Shown here piece after piece: positions 60,005 to 64,000 of a stretch of 64,000 nucleotides of DNA. Below the pieces are notes generated by a model. It was not told the DNA's origin. It worked only from the letters and a program-made list of their open reading frames with translations, and ran no database searches. The position numbers were made by a program, and so were the translations under genes. The stretch is from Brevundimonas goettingensis (GTDB lineage Bacteria > Pseudomonadota > Alphaproteobacteria > Caulobacterales > Caulobacteraceae). Position 1 is the stretch's first letter, and each line of letters starts with the position of its first letter. Where the stretch lies: positions 1,411,001-1,475,000 of the forward strand of contig NZ_CP062222.1 in assembly GCF_017487405.1 (NCBI RefSeq). Direction: 5' to 3'.

Positions 60005-61021
60005 TCAGTCCTTCGCTTTGGCGGCCGCCTCCGTCAGATGGGCGCCGACCGCCTCGATGGTGCGTTCGCCCAGCGCCTTGCGGTTGGCGAGAAGCTCGGG
60101 CGAGCCGGCGTCGTAGTCGGCCATGAGGCGCTTCACGAACGACCCGTCGCGAACATCGGACAGGACCCCGTCCATGGCCCTGAGCGAGGCCTCGCCGATG
60201 ACGCGCGGGCCGGTCAGATAGGCGCCGTACTCCGCCGTATTCGAGATCTTCGCGAAGGCTCCGGCGATGCCGCGCTCATACATCAGGTCGGTGACCAGCT
60301 TGAGTTCGTAGAAGCATTCGAACCAGGCCACCTCGGGCGGATAGCCGGCGTCGACCAGCTTCATGAAGGCGCCGTCGACCAGTTCCGCCACACCGCCGCA
60401 CAGGACGACCTGTTCGCCGAACAGGTCCGATTCGCATTCGGCGGCGAAGGTGGTCTCGAGGATACCCTTGCGGCCGCAGCCGAGGGCCGCCGCGTAGGAG
60501 AGGCCGAGCGCATGAGCGCCGCCGCTCGCGTCCTGATGCACGCCGAACAGGCAGAAGACGCCCTCCCCGGCCTCATAGAGATCGCGGATGCGCGGCCCGA
60601 TGCCCTTGGGCGAATCGAGGATGACGTCGAGGTCGGGGCGCGGCGTCACGAGACCGAAACGCACCGACAGGCCGTGGGCGAAGATCAGGGCGGCGCCGGG
60701 CTTGAGATTCGGCTCCAGCTCGTCGCGGTAGAGATCGCGGTGCGCCTCGTCCGAGACCATGACGGCGACCACGTCCGCCTCCGCCGCCGCTTCGCCCGCC
60801 GTGGCCACCGGGAAGCCGTCGGCCAGGGCCTTCGCCCGCGTCGCCGAGCCGGCCTTCAGCCCGATGACGATGTCCGCCACGCCCGAGTCGCGCAGGTTCA
60901 GGGCGTGGGTCCGTCCCTGGCTGCCATAGCCGATGACGGCGACGCGCTTGTTGCGGATGATCGACAGGTCGCAGTCGCGGTCGTGGAAGACGGGGAGCGG
61001 ATTGGATAGAGTCTGGGTCAT
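60005..61021 (-). CDS. ilvC: divergent ketol-acid reductoisomerase
   Basis: 338 residues. KARI converts acetolactate to dihydroxyisovalerate with NADPH in Val/Leu/Ile synthesis. Rossmann motif AVIGYGSQGRTHALNLRDSG; knotted domain with the Mg ligands Asp and Glu in SDLFGEQVVLCGG, two Glu in WFECFYELKLV, and Ser in KISNTAEYG. The usual APKGPGH motif is SPKGIGP (Lys kept, His lost) and FAHGFxIHF is FAHGLSVRFG, so it is a distant family member, perhaps a paralogue. ATG 61021 overlaps the divergent DUF924 start. Confidence 0.8.
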   Translation of the reverse strand: MTQTLSNPLPVFHDRDCDLSIIRNKRVAVIGYGSQGRTHALNLRDSGVADIVIGLKAGSATRAKALADGFPVATAGEAAAEADVVAVMVSDEAHRDLYRDELEPNLKPGAALIFAHGLSVRFGLVTPRPDLDVILDSPKGIGPRIRDLYEAGEGVFCLFGVHQDASGGAHALGLSYAAALGCGRKGILETTFAAECESDLFGEQVVLCGGVAELVDGAFMKLVDAGYPPEVAWFECFYELKLVTDLMYERGIAGAFAKISNTAEYGAYLTGPRVIGEASLRAMDGVLSDVRDGSFVKRLMADYDAGSPELLANRKALGERTIEAVGAHLTEAAAKAKD

Positions 61022-61577
61022 GACCGGTCTTCTATCGCCTTCCGACGTGATCGCCTTCTGGAAAGAGGCGGGGCCGAAGCTCTGGTACGCCAAGGACGAC
61101 GCCTTCGACGACCGGTTCCGGACGACCTTCGCCGAGGGGCACCGGGCGGCGGCGCGGCGCGAACTGGACGGCTGGATGGAGACGGCCGACGGGGCGCTGG
61201 GGCTGATGATCCTGCTGGACCAGTATCCGCGGAACAGCTTCCGCCAGACGGGCCACCAGTTCGCGACCGACGGGCTGGCCCTGATGTTCGCGAAACAGGC
61301 CGAGGCGCGCGGGTATCTGTACGCGGTCGACCCGGAGATGCGGCAGTTCTTCCTGACGCCCTATGAGCATTCCGAGCGGCTGGCGGATCATGACGAGCTT
61401 CGGGTGCTGCTGGATGGCGGGCTGGGCGCGGAGATCCCGGACGTGGATCGCTATGCCGTCATCCATCGCGACATCATCGTGAGGTTCGGACGGTTCCCGC
61501 ACCGGAACAGATGCCTGGGCCGGGAGACGACGGCGGAGGAACAGGCGTTCCTGAATGAGGGCGGGTTCGCGGGGTAG
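61020..61577 (+). CDS. DUF924 family protein
   Basis: 185 residues. DVIAFWKEAGPKLWYAKDDAFDDRFRTTF at the N-terminus, GWMETADGALGLMILLDQYPRNSFR, and HRDIIVRFGRFPHRNRCLGRETTAEEQAFL are the DUF924 (TPR-like alpha-helical) pattern. Function unknown. Its ATG (61020-61022) overlaps the ilvC ATG on the other strand in TCATGA. Confidence 0.87.
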   Translation: MTGLLSPSDVIAFWKEAGPKLWYAKDDAFDDRFRTTFAEGHRAAARRELDGWMETADGALGLMILLDQYPRNSFRQTGHQFATDGLALMFAKQAEARGYLYAVDPEMRQFFLTPYEHSERLADHDELRVLLDGGLGAEIPDVDRYAVIHRDIIVRFGRFPHRNRCLGRETTAEEQAFLNEGGFAG

Positions 61578-61603
61578 CTCCGGCCGGGTCCGCGGTGACA
61601 AGG

Positions 61604-62368
61604 TCACGGCCCCGGGCCCAGCTCCGCCAGCTGTTCGTCGATGTCGCTGACGCCCATGCCGAGTTCGAGGCGGCGGGAACGCAGCAGAAGCAAGGCCTTG
61701 CGCTGGATCTCTTCGAGGGTGTCGCATGCGGGTATGGCTTCTGCCGGAGTGGCCGGGTCCGCGACGGGGCCAGTCATGACAGGCTGCGACGGTGTGGCGT
61801 CGGCGGCAGCCTCAGGGTCGGTTTTGCACTCGGAAAAAACAGGGTGCAAAAGGTGCACGGCCTCACACGCATCCTGAGGTTCCGGCTCCACTGGGCTGGA
61901 ATCACTGAGGCTTTCCGGATCGTCTATGATCGTCAGGCGCAGGGGTTCGCGCTCCGGCTCGGGCTCCGGTTCCGGAGGCGGCGGGAAATCCGGCAGCTCG
62001 GACATGACCTCGCCCTGGGCGCGCAGGGCCAGTTTGTCGAACAGCCGCATCCAGGAGGCCGCCTCGGCCGCCCGGCGCGCGCCGATGGCCTTGCGGATGT
62101 TGAGGAAGACCTGATCGGCCAGGTCGGCGAAGCCGACGTCGTCGTCAGGATGATATTCGCCGTCCTCTGGCTCGACGTCGCAGTCCAGCCGGTCGATGCG
62201 CCGCCACTTCTCCACCCGCGCCCTGAGGCGGAAGGAGCGCAGCGACATGCCATAGCGCCGGCAGATGTCGATGGCTCGCATGCCGGACAGATATTCGCGC
62301 CGGGCCAGGTCCCAGATGTTTCCCTGATCGGCCGCGTCGGTTTCGGGGTTGAAGCGCCAGTGTTCCAT
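61604..62368 (-). CDS. HTH protein resembling the N-terminus of phage terminase small subunits
   Basis: 254 residues from ATG 62368. Residues 20-57 (WDLARREYLSGMRAIDICRRYGMSLRSFRLRARVEKWRR) form a terminase-small-like helix-turn-helix. A helical segment (100-145) follows, then a Pro/Glu-rich linker (about 147-175) and a C-terminal helix (EEIQRKALLLLRSRRLELG). No terminase large subunit or other phage genes are nearby, so a chromosomal DNA-binding role is likelier. It contains the HPVFS-encoding 19-base repeat. Confidence 0.6.
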   Translation of the reverse strand: MEHWRFNPETDAADQGNIWDLARREYLSGMRAIDICRRYGMSLRSFRLRARVEKWRRIDRLDCDVEPEDGEYHPDDDVGFADLADQVFLNIRKAIGARRAAEAASWMRLFDKLALRAQGEVMSELPDFPPPPEPEPEPEREPLRLTIIDDPESLSDSSPVEPEPQDACEAVHLLHPVFSECKTDPEAAADATPSQPVMTGPVADPATPAEAIPACDTLEEIQRKALLLLRSRRLELGMGVSDIDEQLAELGPGP

Positions 62369-62685
62369 TTGAGCATTGTAGAACACTGGTTCGTCAGAAG
62401 CGGACGTGGGTGGGCAGGGTTGAGGGAGGACGATGGAGGTTGCCCCCGCCCCATCCATTTACTCCGTCATCCTCGGGCTCGTCCCGAGGACCCATGGTTC
62501 GACTGACGCGGACCGCACTGGGTTGAAGGGGAGCTTACGACGTTCGCGGTCCTGCGTTCGGACAGATGGGTCCTCGGGACGAGCCCGAGGATGACGGAAA
62601 TTTGGGATGGGATACCCACAACTCGCACCAAAGATGGGCCTCAATCCGATTGGCGCCGGACTGATTCGCGGGTCACTCTCCCCCC
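62369..62685. other. intergenic region with paired palindromes between the HTH gene and thyA
   Basis: No gene seen in these 317 bases. It contains the long inverted repeat at 62464-62597. The thyA ribosome site region is CTCTCCCCCC, without a clear Shine-Dalgarno. Confidence 0.5.
62464..62597. repeat. paired 32-bp inverted palindromes (BIME-like)
   Basis: Arms 62464-62495 and 62566-62597 are exact reverse complements over 32 bases, separated by 70 bases. Each arm is itself a hairpin (CCTCGGG-CTCGT-CCCGAGG). The frame TCATCC...GGACCCAT also occurs at 7465-7489. The layout is that of two REP units in opposite orientation. Confidence 0.85.
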
Positions 62686-63537
62686 ATGACCGTCGCCCTC
62701 ACCCATGCCGATCTGCGGATCGAAGCCGCCGCTCCGGACCATCCTGAGCGGCAGTATCTGAACCTGCTGCGCGACATCCTGGAGAACGGGGTCGAGCGGG
62801 GGGATCGGACGGGGACCGGGACGCTGGGCGTGTTCGGGCGGCAGATCCGCTTCGATCTGTCGAAGGGGTTTCCCTTGCTGACGACCAAAAAGCTGCATCT
62901 GAAGTCGATCATCGTCGAGCTGCTGTGGTTCCTGCGCGGCGAGACCAATGTGCGCTGGCTGCAGGAGAACGGCTGTTCGATCTGGAACGAATGGGCCGAC
63001 GCCGAGGGCGAGCTGGGGCCGGTGTACGGCAAGCAGTGGCGGTCGTGGGCGGCGCCGAACGGCGAGAGCATCGACCAGATCGAGCGCCTGATCGAGGGAC
63101 TGAAGACCAATCCGAACGGGCGCCGGCACATCGTCTCGGCCTGGAACCCGGCCGATATCGAGGACATGGCCCTGCCGCCCTGTCACTGCCTGTTCCAGTT
63201 CTTCGTGGCGGATGGAAAGCTGAGCTGCCAGCTGTACCAGCGCTCGGCCGACGTCTTCCTGGGCGTGCCGTTCAACATCGCGTCCTATGCGCTGCTGACG
63301 ATGATGATGGCGAATGTGGTCGGGCTCGAGCCCGGCGAGTTCGTGCACACCTTCGGCGACGCCCACCTGTATCTGAACCACGTCGACCAGGCGAAGCTGC
63401 AGCTGACGCGCGAGCCCCTGGCCCTGCCGACGATGACGATCACGCCCAAGCGCGACCTGTTCGCCTATGAGCTGGCCGACTTCGCCCTGACAGACTACGC
63501 GCCCTGGCCGCATATCAAGGCCGCCGTCGCCGTCTGA
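62686..63537 (+). CDS. thyA: thymidylate synthase
   Basis: Makes dTMP from dUMP with methylene-THF. 283 residues; the N-terminal 20 exceed the E. coli form. Motifs: [48 protein letters not shown], the catalytic Cys in [32 protein letters not shown] and HLYLNHVDQ. No folA follows within the window; an exported hydrolase does. Confidence 0.97.
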   Translation: MTVALTHADLRIEAAAPDHPERQYLNLLRDILENGVERGDRTGTGTLGVFGRQIRFDLSKGFPLLTTKKLHLKSIIVELLWFLRGETNVRWLQENGCSIWNEWADAEGELGPVYGKQWRSWAAPNGESIDQIERLIEGLKTNPNGRRHIVSAWNPADIEDMALPPCHCLFQFFVADGKLSCQLYQRSADVFLGVPFNIASYALLTMMMANVVGLEPGEFVHTFGDAHLYLNHVDQAKLQLTREPLALPTMTITPKRDLFAYELADFALTDYAPWPHIKAAVAV

Positions 63538-63568
63538 GCCGCCTTCCTTCTCGCTTCGGAAACGACCC

Positions 63569-64000
63569 ATGTTGATCCGCGTCCTGGCCGCCGGCCTGCT
63601 CCTGTCCGTCGCGCCGATGACGGCGGCTGTCGCCCAGACGGCGCCCGCAGCGGCGGCTCCCGCCTTCGAGGCCCGGCATCTGATGATCCCGGCGCCGGAC
63701 GGGCGGACCATCGACATCAGCGTCTGGGCGGCGCCCGAGGAGCGGGGCGTGATCGTCTTCTCGTCGGGCTTCAACTCGGCGCCTGCCGCCTATCACCGCA
63801 TTCTCTCGGAGTGGGTGAGCCACGGCTATACGGTGGTGGCGCCGCTGCACGTCGACAGCCTGCAGCATCCCGACCACGACAAATACGACAACCGGGCCGC
63901 CTTCTCGACGCGGATCATGGATGTGGCGGTCGCCCGGGGCGTGGCGCGCCACATCGCGCCGGGCAAGCCGATGATCGCGGCGGGCCATTCGTTCGGCTCG
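63569..64000 (+). CDS. exported alpha/beta hydrolase, N-terminal part (cut by window edge)
   Basis: 144 codons present. Signal peptide (LLSVAPMTAAVAQ) to about residue 24, then strand VIVFSSGFNSAPAAYHRIL and the nucleophile elbow AAGHSFGS at the window edge. Resembles exported hydrolases/lipase-like proteins of the alpha/beta fold; substrate unknown. The rest lies beyond base 64000. Confidence 0.8.
   Translation, partial: MLIRVLAAGLLLSVAPMTAAVAQTAPAAAAPAFEARHLMIPAPDGRTIDISVWAAPEERGVIVFSSGFNSAPAAYHRILSEWVSHGYTVVAPLHVDSLQHPDHDKYDNRAAFSTRIMDVAVARGVARHIAPGKPMIAAGHSFGS

Noticed and set aside
61604..62368. Prophage remnant
   Set aside because: Only a terminase-like HTH is present; no large terminase, portal, capsid, integrase or att site, and base composition is unchanged.

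Overview
The window is a gene-dense, GC-rich chromosomal segment of an alphaproteobacterium, most likely a Caulobacterales member near Brevundimonas or Caulobacter. The basis is protein character, the gene order rpsB-tsf-pyrH-frr-uppS-cdsA-dxr and glnB-glnA, GTTC-N7-GTTC SOS-type boxes, and an intergenic repeat carrying a GANTC (CcrM) site. This placement is inferred from reading alone. Nothing looks like a plasmid, prophage or large island; almost all genes are core or conserved accessory genes.

Left part (1-17 kb, mostly minus strand). A translation and envelope-precursor block runs leftward: rpsB, tsf, an inserted exported M28 peptidase, pyrH, frr, uppS, cdsA and the start of dxr. A 1.8 kb patch at 7.28-9.02 kb has few genes: an exported EF-hand protein, a small Cys-rich exported protein, and repeats. 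Then come an S41 peptidase, a DUF4142 lipoprotein, and dnaE with DUF3224. A tandem pair of SOS-type boxes lies between dnaE and a divergent 38-residue basic protein. smpB and dapA follow.

Middle (17-40 kb). Lytic transglycosylase, a TetR regulator divergent from a glycosyltransferase, two RNA-methyltransferase-like genes, two transporters, DUF3667, hrpB, an APC permease, tRNA-Leu, NAD(P)HX dehydratase, glnB-glnA with a sigma-54-like site, a c-di-GMP protein with a degenerate GGDEF, tatABC, rnhA, and nfeD with an SPFH protein.

Right part (40-64 kb). NUDIX, a D-lactate/2-hydroxyglutarate-type FAD oxidase, a large soluble hybrid sensor kinase, yaaA, 3-hydroxybutyrate dehydrogenase with patatin, DUF1801, cytochrome b561-YceI-threonylcarbamoyl-AMP synthase, an acyl-CoA dehydrogenase, a trypsin-like protease, a Tat-exported oligopeptidase B with a GNAT, a response regulator divergent from a kinase-like protein lacking its phospho-acceptor His, tRNA-Gln and tRNA-Pro, a divergent ilvC head-to-head with a DUF924 gene, an HTH protein, thyA and a truncated alpha/beta hydrolase.

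The least explained signals are: (1) a three-copy element whose 5-3-5 hairpin changes sequence but keeps pairing between conserved flanks, placed just after two tRNA genes; (2) a TTGCAC/GAGTGCAA repeat family that covers one start codon and recurs inside another gene; (3) the tandem SOS-type boxes beside dnaE; (4) the ilvC/DUF924 pair whose ATG codons overlap; (5) the pseudo-kinase/receiver pair. No complete new multi-gene defence or biosynthetic system is evident.
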